Positions 45,401 through 58,262 of a stretch of DNA of 64,000 nucleotides are shown piece after piece. The position numbers were made by a program, and so were the translations under genes. The notes below the pieces were generated by a model. The model saw only the letters and a program-made list of their open reading frames with translations, was not told the DNA's origin and ran no database searches. Numbering within the stretch: position 1 is the stretch's first letter; every line of letters starts with the position of its first letter. Origin of the DNA: Tanypteryx hageni (taxonomy: Eukaryota > Arthropoda > Insecta > Odonata > Petaluridae); contig CM054115.1 in the NCBI GenBank assembly GCA_028673005.1, positions 197,540,370-197,604,369 on the forward strand. Direction: 5' to 3'.

Positions 45401-48400
45401 ATACCACTCTTCACCCCATCCCACTCTTCACCTTATTCCACTCTTCACTCCATCCCACTTTTCACCCCATAGCACACTTCCCCTCATCCCACTCCTCACC
45501 TCATCCCACACTTAATCCCATCCTACTCTTTACCCCATCCCAATTTTCACCTCATCCCACTCATCACTCCATCCCACTCTTCACCCCATACCACTCTTCA
45601 CCCCATCCCACTCTTCACCTTATTCCACTCTTCACTCCATCCCACTTTTCACCCCATACCACTCTTCACCTCATCCCACTCCTCACCTCATCCCACACTT
45701 AATCCCATCCAACTCTTTACCCCATCTCACTTTTCACCTCATCCCACTCATCACTCCATCCCACTCTTCACCCCATACCACTCTTCACCCCATCCCACTC
45801 TTCACCTTATTCCACTTTTCTCTCCATCCCACTCTTCACCCCATACCACTCTTCACCCCATCCCACACTTCACCTTATTCCACTCTTCACTCCATCCCAC
45901 TTTTCACCCCATACCACTCTTCACCTCATCCCACTCCTCACCTCATCCCACACTTAATCCTATCCTACTCTTTACCCCATCCCACTCTTCACCCCATCCC
46001 ACTCTTCACCTCAACCCACTCTTAAACTCATCCCACTCTTCACCCCATCCCATCTTTTCACATCATCCCACTCTTCACTTCATCCCTCTCTTCACCTCAT
46101 CCCACTCTTCACCCCATCCCACTCTTCACCCCATCCCTCTCTTCACATCATCCCACTCTTCACCTCATCCCACTCTTCACCTCATCCAACTCTTCACCTC
46201 ATCCTACTCTTCACTCCATCCCACTCTTTCACTCAACCACACTTCACCTCATCCCACTCTTCACCTCATCCAACTCTTCACCTAATCTCACTCTTCACTC
46301 AATCCTACTCTTCACCTCATCCCACTCTTCACTCCATCCCACTCTTCACCCCATCCCACTCTTCACCTCATCCCAATCTTCACCCTATCCCACTCTTCAA
46401 GTCATACCACTCCTTACCTTTTCCACTCTTCACCCCATCCCACTCTTCACCTCATCCCACTCTTCACCTCATCCAACTCTTCACCTCATCCTACTCTTCA
46501 CTCCATCCCACTCTTTCACTCAACCACACTTCACCTCATCCCACTCTTCACCTCATCCAACTCTTCACCTAATCTCACTCTTCACTCAATCCTACTCTTC
46601 ACCTCATCCCACTCTTCACTCCATCCCACTCTTCACCCCATCCCACTCTTCACCTCATCCCAATCTTCACCCTATCCCACTCTTCAAGTCATACCACTCC
46701 TTACCTTTTCCACTCTTCACCCCATCCCACTCTTCACCTCATCCCACAATTCACCGCATACCATTCTTCACCTAATCCCACACTTTACTCCATCCCACTC
46801 TTCACTTCATCCCACTCTTCACCTCATACCACTCTTCACCCCATACCACTCTTCACCCCATCCCACTCTTCACGTTATTCCACTCTTCACTCCATCCCAC
46901 TTTTCACCCCATACCACTCTTCACCTCATCCCACTCCTCAACTCATCCCACACTTAATCCCATCCTACTCTTTACCCCATCCCACTCTTCATTTCATCCC
47001 ACTCTTCACCTCATACCACTCTTCACCGCATCCCACACTTCACCCCATCCCACTCTTCAACTTATTCCACTCTTCACTCCATCCCACTTTTCACCCCATA
47101 CCACTCTTCACCTCATCCCACTCCTCACCTCATCCCACACTTAATCCCATCCTACTCCTTACCCCATCCCACTTTTCACCTCATCCCACTCATCACTCCA
47201 TCCCACTCTTCACCCCATACCACTCTTCACCCCATCCCACTCTTCACCTTATTCCACTCTTCACTCCATACCACTTTTCACCCCATACCACTCTTCACCT
47301 CATCCCACTCCTCACCTCATCCCACACTTAATCCCATCCTACTCTTTACCCCATGCCACTTTTCACCTCATCCCACTCATCACGCCATCCCACTCTTCAC
47401 CCCATACCACTCTTCACCCCATCCCACTCTTCACCTTATTCCACTCTTCACTCCATCCCACTTTTCACCCCATACCACACTTCACCTCATCCCACTCCTC
47501 ACCTCATCCCACACTTAATACCATCCTACTCTTTACCCCATCCCACTTTTCACCTCATCCCACTCATCACTCCATCCCACTCTTCACCCCATACCACTCT
47601 TCACCTCATCCCACTCCTCACCTCATCCCACACTTAATCCCATCCTACTCTTTACCCCATCCCACTTTTCACCTCATCCCACTCATCACTCCATCCCACT
47701 CTTCACCCCATCCCACTCTTCACCTCAACCCACTCTTAAACTCATCCCACTTTTCACCCCATCCCATCTTTTCACTTCATCCCACTCTTCACTTCATCCC
47801 TCTCTTCACCTCATCCCACTCTTCACCCCATCCCACTCTTCACCCCATCCCTCTCTTCACATCATCCCACTCTTCACCTCATCCCACTCTTCACCTCATC
47901 CAACTCTTCACCTCATCCTACTCTTCACTCCATCCCACTCTTTCACTCAACCACTCTTCACCTCATCCCACTCTTCACCTCATCCAACACTTCACCTAAA
48001 CTCACTCTTCACTCAATCCTACTCTTCACCTCATCCCACTCTTCACTCCATCCCACTCTTCACCCCATCCCACTCTTCACCTCATCCCACTCTTCACCTC
48101 ATCCCACTCTTCACCCCATCCCACTCTTCAAGTCATACCACTCCTTACCTTTTCCACTCCTCACCTCATCCCACTCTTTACCTTATCCCACTCTACACCT
48201 CTTCCCAATCATCACCTCATCCCACTCCTCACTCCATCCCACCCTTCACTCCATCCCACTCCTCACCCCTTCCAACTCTTCACCTCATCCTACTCTTCAC
48301 TCCATCCCACTCTTTCACTCAACCACTCTTCACCTCATCCCACTCTTCACCTCATCCAACTCTTCACCTAATCTCACTCTTCACTCAATCCTACTCTTCA

Positions 48401-49790
48401 CCTCATCCCACTCTTCACTCCATCCCACTCTTCACCCCATCCCACTCTTCACCCCATCCCACTCTTCACCTCATCCCACTCTTCACCCCATCCCACTCTT
48501 CAAGTCATACCACTCCTTACCTTTTCCACTCCTCACCTCATCCCACTCTTTACCTTATCCCACTCTACACCTCTTCCCAATCATCACCTCATCCCACTCC
48601 TCACTCCATCCCACCCTTCACTCCATCCCACTCCTCACCCCTTCCAACTCTTCACCTTATCCCACTCTTCACTCCATCCCACTCTTCACCCCAACCCACT
48701 CTTCACCCCATCCCACTCTTCACCTCATCCCACAATTCACCGCATACCATTCTTCACCTAATCCCACACTTTACCCCATCCCACTCTTCACTTCATCCCA
48801 CTCTTCACCTCATACCACTCTTCACCGCATCCCACACTTCACCCCATCCCACTCTTCACCTTATTCCACTCTTCACTCCATCCCACTTTTCACCCCATAC
48901 CACTCTTCACCTCATCCCACTCCTCACCTCATCCCACACTTAATCCCATCCTACTCTTTACCCCATCCCACTTTTCACCTCATCCCACTCATCACTCCAT
49001 CCCACTCTTCACCCCATACCACTCTTCACCCCATCCCACTCTTCACCTTATTCCACTATTCACTCCATCCCACTTTTCACCCCATACCACTCTTCACCTC
49101 ATCCCACTCCTCACCTCATCCCACACTTAATCCCATCCTACTCTTTACCCCATCCCACATTTCACCTCATCCCACTCATCACTCCATCCCACTCTTCACC
49201 CCATCCCACTCTTCACCTCAACCCACTCTTAAACTCACCCCACACTTCACCCCATCCCATCTTTTTAGATCATCCCACTCTTCACTTCATCCCTCTCTTC
49301 ACCTCATCCCACTCTTCACCCCATCCCACTCTTCACCCCATCCCTCTCTTCACATCATCCCACTCTTCACCTCATCCCACTCTTCACCTCATCCAACTCT
49401 TCACCTCATCCTACTCTTCACTCCATCCCACTCTTTCACTCAACCACTCTTCACCTCATCCCACTCTTCACCTCATCCCACTCTTCACCTCATCCCACTC
49501 ATCACCTCATCCCACTCTCACCCCGTCCCACTCTTCACCCATCCCACTCTTCACCTCATCCCACTCTTCACCTCATCCTACTCTTCACTCCATCCCACTC
49601 CTGAACTCATCCACTCTTCACCTCATCCCACCCTTAACCTCATCCCACTCTTCACTTCATCCCACTCTTAACCTCATCCCACTCTTCACCCCATCCCACT
49701 CCTCACCTCATCCCACTCCTCACCTCATCCCTCTTTTCTCCTCATCCATCTCTTTACCACCTCCACATTCTCCGATATTTGCCTACCATT
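39437..49790. repeat. 17-bp minisatellite array, 10.3 kb, G-depleted, with higher-order repeats
   Basis: The monomer is CATCCCACTCTTCACCT, 17 bp, repeated about 600 times with point variants (ACCCC, AACTC, CTCCTC, CATACCAC). The plus strand is built almost only of A, C and T; many 60-base lines hold no G. Variant order is not random. The marker CACACTTAATCCCATC recurs at 42,703, 42,890, 43,077 and 43,264, each 187 bp apart, exactly 11 monomers, and elsewhere at 187 or 255 bp (45,065; 45,320; 45,507; 45,694; 45,949). A second marker, TTTCACTCAACC, recurs 1,768 bp apart (44,459 and 46,227), 104 monomers. Because stops are absent in the monomer, open frames of up to 144 codons occur, but they only mirror the repeat. 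Confidence 0.97.
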
Positions 49791-51139
49791 CCCACTTCAC
49801 CCCCAATTCATTAACCACTGCCTCTTTCACCCTCACCCCTTTCTCTCCCTTCTTTTACTCCTATTCCGTACTTATTTCCTCACTTAATCATTCTATTTCC
49901 TTTCCATTTTCTTCCCTCGCCATTTTTCCTGTACCCTTTTTTGTTAATTTTATTTAAAGAATATTGATCTTAACACCGCGAAACCTTCTCTTTTGAATTT
50001 TCTTCTTTGAGAATTTCTTGAAATGCTTCTGCTATTCATAAGGGAATATATCATCCATTTTTTTTTATCATTCTGTCACAGGAAAAGGATTGGCATATTT
50101 CTGAGAAGATGTTTCGTCAACCATGAACATTCGGAACAATCCTTTCCAGAACGGAAGAACGTGGACGCCTCTGATAACGACTCTTGAATTTAATAGGCGG
50201 CGCTTATTACCCGGGCGATTTTCTCTTCCGAGAGAGAAAGAAAAAGAGAGAGAAAGTAAGTGAAATGATGATAGAAAGAGTGAGAGATAAAAGAAAGGTA
50301 CAGATAGAGAAGAAATGTTCTGACGATCGTCACGATTCGCTGCTTTTTATCTATATGCTGAATAATGGCTAAAGTCGGTTGAGTATGATGTTTGACATTA
50401 ACGGGAATGTATGTTGTTTAATTATATCGGCGGAAACAATCGTCTGAATATTTCATGAGAAGCGTGAAGTAAACATTTTACCTCGCAATATTAAACAACG
50501 CAGAAATGAAGCAATACGCTAATTCTCTGATACTTCGCATGGGAAACAGTAAAACCTGCGTGGAGATGGCTCCCTACCTGTTGCATAGCATTATCATCTG
50601 TATATAGATTCTAATCATTCATTGGGCATCGATACCTGTGCACGTATTTTTTACGTTAAAAGCCACATTTTAAAAGACCACTGGCGTATTTTTTGAGCTA
50701 GTGAAAATAAATTATTAATATTGTGAGTATAGTGGATTCCACCGCATGATTAATTATGTTTTTCGCATAGAATATTTGCGTTTAGTATAAGTACGAAAAA
50801 TAAATAAACATCAAAATCATCCCTGTTGTATCGTATTATCGCAGATAATTTAACTTTACAACGAAACGAATCATCGCTCATGAGATTCTTCGATTAAAAA
50901 TTGCGATAAGCCAGAAAAACATGCCAACTCGCTTAATGTCACCTGTCATTTATTCGATAGCGTTTGCTTCCACTCTCTATCTCTCACTCACTCAATAGTC
51001 TGTTTGGATTCGATAGCAGCGTACAAGGCGGTGAATCCGACGCGCGGTCCAAAGAGACAAAATTGAGTCAGAGGCGCGTTCGAGTGACGCTGAGAAGCGT
51101 TGAGGGCGGAACGAGGTCAAAGGTCGAAAGGAGGGATTG
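49791..51139. other. Unassigned region right of the minisatellite
   Basis: The first 140 bp are still pyrimidine-rich. The rest is AT-rich with a GA-rich patch at 50,225-50,320 and a GC-richer segment at 51,000-51,120. No gene is supported. Confidence 0.5.
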
Positions 51140-51270
51140 AAAAAGAGAGAGAGAAGGAAGGATAAGAAGTGAAGCAATGAGAGAGGGAGAGGGAGAAGGA
51201 GAGAGAGAGGGAGACGGAGGGAGTGAGAGAGAGAGAGAGGAAAAGAGAGAGACGGAGAGAAAGGGAGGGA
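51140..51270. repeat. GA-rich microsatellite
   Basis: GAGAGG and GAGA runs with a few AAGG and GACGG interruptions, directly left of the tail of the CR1-like copy 2. Confidence 0.9.
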
Positions 51271-51276
51271 GGGTGA

Positions 51277-52675
51277 CTGATTGATTTATTAATGTGGTCT
51301 ATATTTATGGCGAGATTTAGACTAAGAAGTCCCATTTTCCACCTAACCACTCGTCATGAAACATATATAACAATACATAAAACATTAGCAATAAAAATGC
51401 ATGTATTTGAAAAGAAAAGATGTGATTTTGTGGGGAAAAAAATAAGGACTGCTGAATAATGAAATCCACGTAAAAAACCCAATGCAGAAAAATACCCACA
51501 CAAGAAGGGGTTTGTGAAAAACCTGCGAAACCTACTGAGATTCACTAAAGACAGTAAATGAAATTTAGAACAAGTTATATATAAATGAAAATCATTAAGA
51601 GAAAAAAATGACATTACACGAATAGGCCATTGATAAAATAAACATATAAATAACAAAATGAATAGATGTTAACATTAGTATGTGTGAACAAAATTAAAAG
51701 AAAAAACCATAAATGAATAAAATACAATCATTTACAATAAGTATTGTTTTTAAAAATCAAGATTAAAAAAAAATAATAAATAAAATTGAAACATTAGGCG
51801 TGTTTAACTGTTCCTTTGAAAGGAAAAGAGAGATTTATAGCAGTATTACTTGAATGAGGAGAGCGAGTGCGAATTTTTTATTGTTTGGGGAAGGTCGTTC
51901 CATAGTCTGCAAGCAGTTACAATGAAGGACTTGTTGAAAATTACTGTTCTGTGATGAGAAATAAGGAGTTTATGGCTCCCTCTGGTATAACGGTCATGTA
52001 CAGTGTATATACTTCTAAATTCAGCGGCAAGATAATGCGGATTGTTGGAATTAAGTAATTGGTATAGGAGGAAAGAAAGTGTAGTTGTCTCCGAGATTCC
52101 AAATTTAGCCAGTTTAGTTTGACGAGTGACTCAGAAATGTGGTCTGATTTTCTCAGATTAACGATATATCTGATGCAAGTGTTATGTATTGTATTAATTT
52201 TTAACGATAGCTCTTGAGATAAATCTTGGTACCCTATATCAACATAGTGAAAATGCGGAACAATTAGTGAAGTTATTAGATGCTTTTTTTAGAGAAACCG
52301 GAGTACTGCTACTTATTAAGTGAGTGAAGAGATAAGTTTACTGTTTTACACACATTTATAGCATGTGAGGTCCAAGAGAGGGTTTCATCAAGAAGCAATC
52401 CTAGATTCTTTACCACTCTACAATAAGATATAGTTGAATTTTCTATGTTGGTTGGGATTCTGTAGGGTAGATTAATAGTTGCTAATATCTTTTGGTAACC
52501 AGTTAAGATGGCCTGTGATTTTTCTGGATTGATACTAAGAAAGTTTTTATTACTCCAGACCTCTAGCGTTTCTAAGCCTTATTGATATTATGTAGGGTTT
52601 TTGCGATATCTTTTGCGGTAGAACGAGTATATTTGCAAGCCTTAAAGGTGATGATTGTATTATATATTATTGTAT

Positions 52676-52750
<75 letters not shown>

Positions 52751-53052
52751 TGTATATAGTATTTAAGTGACAAGGAGTGTCATTTTTGTATAAAGAAAAT
52801 AACAGGGAACCCAAAATTGAGCCTGTAGGACATTTCTCTAGTTGATAAGCAAATAAAATGAAGAATTAATGGAAATCACTTGTTTGGAACGGTCGCTTAA
52901 ATAAGAAGATATCCAATTTATGGCAGAACGGGAGAAGTTCATTGCGAGCAGTTTAGAAAGCAGAACATCGTTTTCTATCGTATCGAAAGTTTTACTGAAA
53001 TCCAGTAGTACTAGGAATGTAACTTCCCCTTTATCCATAGCACGGCGAATGT
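51277..53052 (-). mobile_element. CR1-like non-LTR retrotransposon, 5'-truncated, copy 2
   Basis: The same family as 2520-4670 by its 3' UTR (GACTTCTTAGTC hairpin at 51,320-51,331, GATT-type tail) and by a coding remnant. The part 53,038-52,838 on the minus strand keeps the RT blocks VLLDFSKTFDTIEND and WISSYLSDRSKQV. The element starts inside the reverse transcriptase near 53,050, where a purine microsatellite begins. An AT microsatellite of about 85 bp sits inside the coding remnant near 52,670-52,755. Frameshifts and stops are more numerous than in copy 1. Confidence 0.8.
52670..52755. repeat. AT microsatellite inside the CR1-like copy
   Basis: More than 30 AT dinucleotides with TTA breaks at both ends, expanded within the decayed reverse-transcriptase sequence. 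Confidence 0.95.
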
Positions 53053-53054
53053 CA

Positions 53055-53212
53055 TAGGAGAGAGAGAGGGAGTGAGAGAGAAAGGGGGAGAGAGAGAGAG
53101 GGAGAGAAAGAGGGGGAGAGAGAGGGAGAGAAAGAGGGGGAGAGAGAGGCAGAGAAAGAGAGGGAGGGAGGGGAGGGAGGAGATAGGAAGAGAGGGAGGA
53201 GGACCGAGTGAT
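53055..53212. repeat. GGGAGAGA-type microsatellite
   Basis: About 150 bp of GAGAGG, GGGGGAGAGA and AGAGGGAG units on the plus strand, starting where the CR1-like copy 2 stops. Confidence 0.9.
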
Positions 53213-53559
53213 AAGGTGGGAGGGGCGATAAGGGAAATAGGCTTGATATTTTAAGAGGTGTTAGACTTTAAGAACAAGTTAATTCAGTCGCAAGGTAGTC
53301 GCGAAGGTACGGCGTGGACGAAAATCCATCTATGCGTTTAAGATGACGAACGAATTGCGAAAGGGAATGGAAGCGAATATGCGGTCAAATGGGACGAGCG
53401 GAAGGATGGCAGATGACGATGCGAGCGGAAGAGTCACTGAGAACAAAAGAGGACAGTTTTATATTAGTTATCTCTCAGGTTCGAAATAATAATTTGGGAT
53501 TTTACGTTCTTTAATTCTGATTCGGTTCACGTTTCGTTTGCTATTGGATTTAGGATCAG

Positions 53560-54400
53560 ACCGGGGCATCAAACCGACATTTTTTTCACTCCGGTTTTCT
53601 TTCTGGTTCACACAAAACGAAAAATTTCGGTTCTGTTCCGGTTTCACTCCAGTAACCACCGCTGAACCGGTTTGAAGCTGTTTTTTTCGCTCCGTCTTAT
53701 GAATTTTTTTGGAAAATTTTCAAGAGAATTCCAAAATAATCTTTAATAATTAATATTATTTTTTATTTATACCAAATACGTTTTCATTATTGCAAGTCAA
53801 GAAAATAAAAATATAAATTCGCACGTGACATCACGCAAGCGCCCCTTCTACCATGTAACGAACAGTAAATCTTTGTTTGAGTTCCCTCGTTACATTTTTC
53901 GCTATTATACCTATTATACGACCCCGTCTAATACTGTTCTGTATGAAATTAAAATTTATTTTTCCTTTTTAGCTCGTATAAAAGCTATTAAAAATATTAT
54001 TTACCTTTTAGTCCTAAATTTGATGCAAAACCGTTGTTAATATTTCAAAAGCCAACAGTGATTTGATTTAACAACTCCAATATTCGTTCGTATAGCATTT
54101 AAAATTAATTGTTCCTCAATTTATATGGCTTTTCAAAATCTTTCGGAATTTTATGGATTATTTTTCAAATATTACGGAATTAACTAAGGTACTATAAAAA
54201 TGTCATAGATTTTTCTAAAATTTAGATTTTTGAAGGACGATATATGAGTACATTTTCGAGAGAAATTTTCTCGAGAATAAAATGAATTTTTCAGCGTTGG
54301 TTGCTGGAGCGAAACCGGAACCGAACCGAAATTTTGTGTTGTGTGCAACGAAACGAAAACAGGAGCGTATAAAATTTCGGTTCCATCCCATGATGCGAAC
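53560..54400. mobile_element. Foldback-like or MITE-like inverted repeat element
   Basis: The left arm (about 53,560-53,672) and the right arm (about 54,284-54,400) are inverted copies of about 110 bp. Landmarks read on the left arm: TTTCGGTTCTGTTCCGGTTT, CACTCCAGTAACCACCGCTG. On the reverse of the right arm: TTTCGGTTCGGTTCCGGTTT, CGCTCCAGCAACCAACGCTG. Some 610 bp of AT-rich sequence without a supported gene lie between. Target duplications could not be identified. Family unknown. Confidence 0.6.
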
Positions 54401-54499
54401 AAATAAAAAAAAATTACAACCGTTTTTCCTCTACGCGGCGAAAGGCAAGTTAGAATAATCAATATAATGCCAATAGGTCAACAACTTATTCGCTGTTTA

Positions 54500-54720
54500 T
54501 CATCGGTGGGAAAACTCCTTAAGCCATAAAAGTTTATTATAAACCCTATGCATTTCGCCCACTAAGTGGGCATCTTCAAGGGCGAACTTCTTTCCACAGT
54601 GACTGAAAGTTCCACAAACTAATTAAAGGCATACAGTGAGAATCATTCTACGTTTAGATTTTTAATTGTTTTTGATTAAATTTAACGTTAAAGTAGTTAA
54701 AGACATAAACTGAATGTTAA
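54500..54720 (-). mobile_element. Penelope-like element, second 3' end
   Basis: The minus strand repeats the non-coding end of the element at 37,861-38,038: GCCATAAAA, the hammerhead-like core at 54,553-54,579, CAGTGACTG and GTGAGAATC. No GIY-YIG coding part is left. Confidence 0.55.
54553..54579 (-). ncRNA. Hammerhead-ribozyme-like core, with a mutated first base
   Basis: The minus strand reads TTGAAGA, one T, a hairpin GCCCAC-TTA-GTGGGC, then GAAA, TGCATA and GGGTTT. CCC upstream can pair with GGG downstream. The first core base, C in all active hammerheads, is T here, so this copy is probably inactive. Confidence 0.4.
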
Positions 54721-54885
54721 ATTAATTATAATATTTATTACGAAATAATAACACCCATATTTTCATGCTTGTAGTTCAAAAATTGGATTGTATGGAGACT
54801 GACAGCGCCAGACGGTGGAGAGGCGGTGAACCTCTAAGCGATGCATTAATTGCTCAAGGAGTAACAACGCGACTTTCATTGACGA

Positions 54886-57800
54886 CAGGGACCTAAATAG
54901 GGGCGGGGTGGCCCCGGCCCCATTCGCTTGCCTGCTGAATACTATATTTTTAAAATGAATTAATAAAGTATTACATGTTTTCATTCTTAATAAATAATTT
55001 CCATTTATATGATAAGTGCATAAAAATTGTTGAAATTTTTCCCATACTATTATTTTTATTTTATTCTTTTAAATTTTGGTGTGCCCATCAGGGACGTAGC
55101 TATCCTCCTAACTGTGGGGGGCAGCATAAAAGTCAAAAATATTTGGGGGGCACACAAAAATATGAAGAATTTAATACATCTATTAGGCTAGACCTGAATT
55201 TTTGTGCCAATCCTTTGCTTGTATTAGTAGTGAGTTTCTTTCCTATCTCTTTAGGTTATAAAATCGACGCTTATTAACTGTTTGCTTTCATGCATAAAAA
55301 TTATGCTAATTTTTATTGATAATTTAAATGCATTCTTTTTGTATCATTTTGAATTCTGTTGTTATAAAAATTGCGTTTATTATTTCGCCAATTTGACCAT
55401 AATCTTTTTATAAAAAGTGGAAAATTTTAATTTCGAAAATTTTATTGTCATACTGACAGGTTTACCGATTAGAATAACATAAAAATAAATACTATTGCAA
55501 AAATGTGAAATGTAATTTTAGATCAATAAAACCTATATAGGCATTCCCATTTCTATTATAAATCAGCACAATGTATTAGACATGTTACAAATATACAACA
55601 TTCAAATCACTTTTATAACAATTATAATAACACAAGCAATGAAAATAGGCAACCAATTATCTTAATAAAATAAAACTATAATATTAATGTTTTATTTAAT
55701 TATCTGTATAATATAAATAAATTAAAAAGTAAAATATTTCTTTTTTTATAGCTGAACTCGTCTACCTCCAGCTTTTTGTGCAAATATTTCTACAATTAGG
55801 TCGAAATCAATCGATTCAGTAATTTCTCTATCATTTCACTTTCTGAACTTGAACTAACTTCTCACTGTCATCAACAGTAGTTTCAATATTATCAGTTTCA
55901 AGCTCCTCTTCTTTAAAATTAAGTGTTTCTTTAAAATTTCCTAGTCAACTTCTTTTCCTATTCACTTTATTCGATTTGTTTGGACCTTAAAAAAATAATA
56001 ATTTAAAAGTTATTGTCTTCATAATCCTATACCATTCAAACTCAAATAAGTATAGTATATTTCGCTTCAAAAAAGACTTTTTATTAGTTGCACAGTTTTA
56101 TTACTTAATTTAAGTAACAATCTAATTTACTCATATAAAACGTAAAAGTAACATGCGGTAATATTCCGCAGAATGAATGTCCATTTAATGAACATTCATT
56201 GTAGCGCATATGGTAAATTAGTATAAAAAGTTAGCTGAACGAATATCCGACTCGTTATAATGAATGTAACTTACTCATTTATATCAAAATACCGAATACT
56301 TGACAGAACGAGTCATATGGCATGGATATAAGTGAATTAACTAAAAAGCAAAAACATCTGTAACTCAATGCTTTACTAGTGAATATAATACAATGTAGCA
56401 ATATTTTTCTTTCTATGATAAGTCGTGTGAATATGAATAGAACTCAATGTAATATAAAAATTATATACTAACCCCTATAAAAAAACGTGTTTCCGTCGGA
56501 ACTGTTTCGCTGACCTGCTAATGGAATCTAGTTCTTCTTGCCTACACATAAAACACGATAATCCTTGGATGCCATGCCTAAGGGCATTGCTCGCGAAGCT
56601 CTAAGTGAAAAGGATTATCCTTAATTTCGTTAAATCCAAAGCAGTCACTCGAGTCCACCACATATCATTTCTTATTCTTCCTTATTTTCATAAAAAATGC
56701 CAACCAATATAAATATGATTGTTTCTAAAACAAAAGGTAATAATTAAATTTACATACTGCGTTGCTCCGGACATAACGCGCTATTTTTACTGAAGTAGAA
56801 CGAAAAATAACGAGCATATGTTTAGTGATTTAATTTAAGAAAAATTCTTAATTTTTTCAGAAATGTCCTAAAATTAGCAGTCTCGCTCAGTTTCACGCAG
56901 CTTCATATTAGCGTCAATATGGTTTATTGGTATATCCTTGTGTAAACGTACAAACCTTTAAGGCAATGAATGCTGACGTTGAGTCCGAAGTACAAGAACG
57001 AGGAGATGCTTCCTCGACCACTAGTACCGAATGACTGATGACAAGTGACTGGAAGTTATATGGAGTGAGAGGATGTGCAGCAATAAACAACCTAGAGTAA
57101 ATGCCGTCTTCCACAAAGCCAGCCATTTGAGAAAAACACTTTTTAGATGCTAAAAAAGATTGATTCTATCTGTTGAGAACCGAGTGATTGCTATTTCCTT
57201 AATTTTTTATGTTTTTCTAAGTGAACCAGCCCTTTCCCGTTCTCTTAGTGAAAAGAATGGCAACTGAGTCCCTTTTCTCTGTTCTCTCTGTCCTTGCCCT
57301 TCGCTGAACCCAAGCGGTGACAGAATTATGAGGATTTAGGAGATCTCCTTCACTGCAAGGGCTGGGTTTCACCCAGAGAGAGAGAGAGAGAGAGAGTCGT
57401 TTAAGACAAAAACGCATATGGAGGTCTCGTATTTACTTTGTTAAGGAATTTTCTCACGAGAATTCTATGCTCCGAAAACTCGGTGCTCGACTATGGCTTT
57501 GAGTCGACGCCTGACTCCGGCGTGTCACCCGCAGGACACGCGTCAGTTTCACGATAGTTTGGGCCTCGTGCCGCACTTCTGTCTAAAGAGAGAAACACGT
57601 CTCAGCATGGGAGCAGAGGAAAAGGTTTTGGTTCTCCCGTTTACCCCAACCATTTTCGCACACGGTCACCAAAAGTCTTATACGAGGGCGGATGCTTGCT
57701 CGCCTAGCGATTGGTAAAGGGCTGAAGGTTTTTCAATAATAAATAGAAAACACCAAATGGCGATCGAAAAACCGGCGCCTCTCGTAACTAATCGTGCAAT

Positions 57801-57983
57801 CGATTGACTGCACTCAAAAGAGATTAAAGGAGGGGCCGATGAGTTTTTAGGGGGGGTCGGGGCCCCCTCTGGCCCCCCATTGGCTACGTCCCTGGTGCCC
57901 CTCCAAATATTTTTACAGTCATCCTGCCTCCACCTATAATACAAGAAGTCCCCCTCAAGTTGGGATGCTACTTACGTCACTGC
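54886..57983. mobile_element. Small hAT element (about 284 bp), split by a second hAT
   Basis: The left end reads CAGGGACCTAAATAG and the right end, on the minus strand, CAGTGACGTAAGTAG: 12 of 15 bases match. Flanks are ATTGACGA and CTTGACGG, 6 of 8 bases alike, fitting a decayed hAT target duplication. Removing the inner element (55,089-57,894) and one target copy leaves about 284 bp, a non-autonomous size. Confidence 0.65.
55089..57894. mobile_element. hAT element nested in the smaller hAT
   Basis: The left end reads CAGGGACGTAGCTATCC and the right end, on the minus strand, CAGGGACGTAGCCAATG: the first 12 bases are identical. The flanks are GTGCCCAT and GTGCCCCT, 7 of 8 bases alike, a hAT target duplication. 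The interior, 2.8 kb, contains no intact transposase; on the minus strand near 55,980-55,790 there is a polar, acidic frame with a stop (ETLNFKEEELETDN) that may be the remains of a transposase N-terminus. A GA microsatellite lies at 57,378-57,397. The stretch 57,200-57,720 has GC-richer unassigned frames and may be a further insertion. Confidence 0.7.
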
Positions 57984-58262
57984 TTGACGGCGGAAGATTT
58001 TGAACCCAAAAGCCGCAAAATTTTCTTGTTCAAAGTGAATATATGGTCGGGTTCAAGTAATATTTCAAAATCAACAGTAGGAAAATAAATATGTAATCTT
58101 TAAAACGTCGTTTGTTTCAAGTACCTAACATATTCATAAGACGATTCTAAGTAATTTTAAAATGCGAATGAAAATTATGCTGCGTTGCTTCTCGTACACG
58201 TAATTCCCATATAAAATATAGATAATCAGAAAGAAATACCGAGCGAGATACCAATAGGGATA

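Noticed and set aside
39437..49790. CRISPR array
   Set aside because: The repeats are contiguous with no unique spacers, and the window is eukaryotic.
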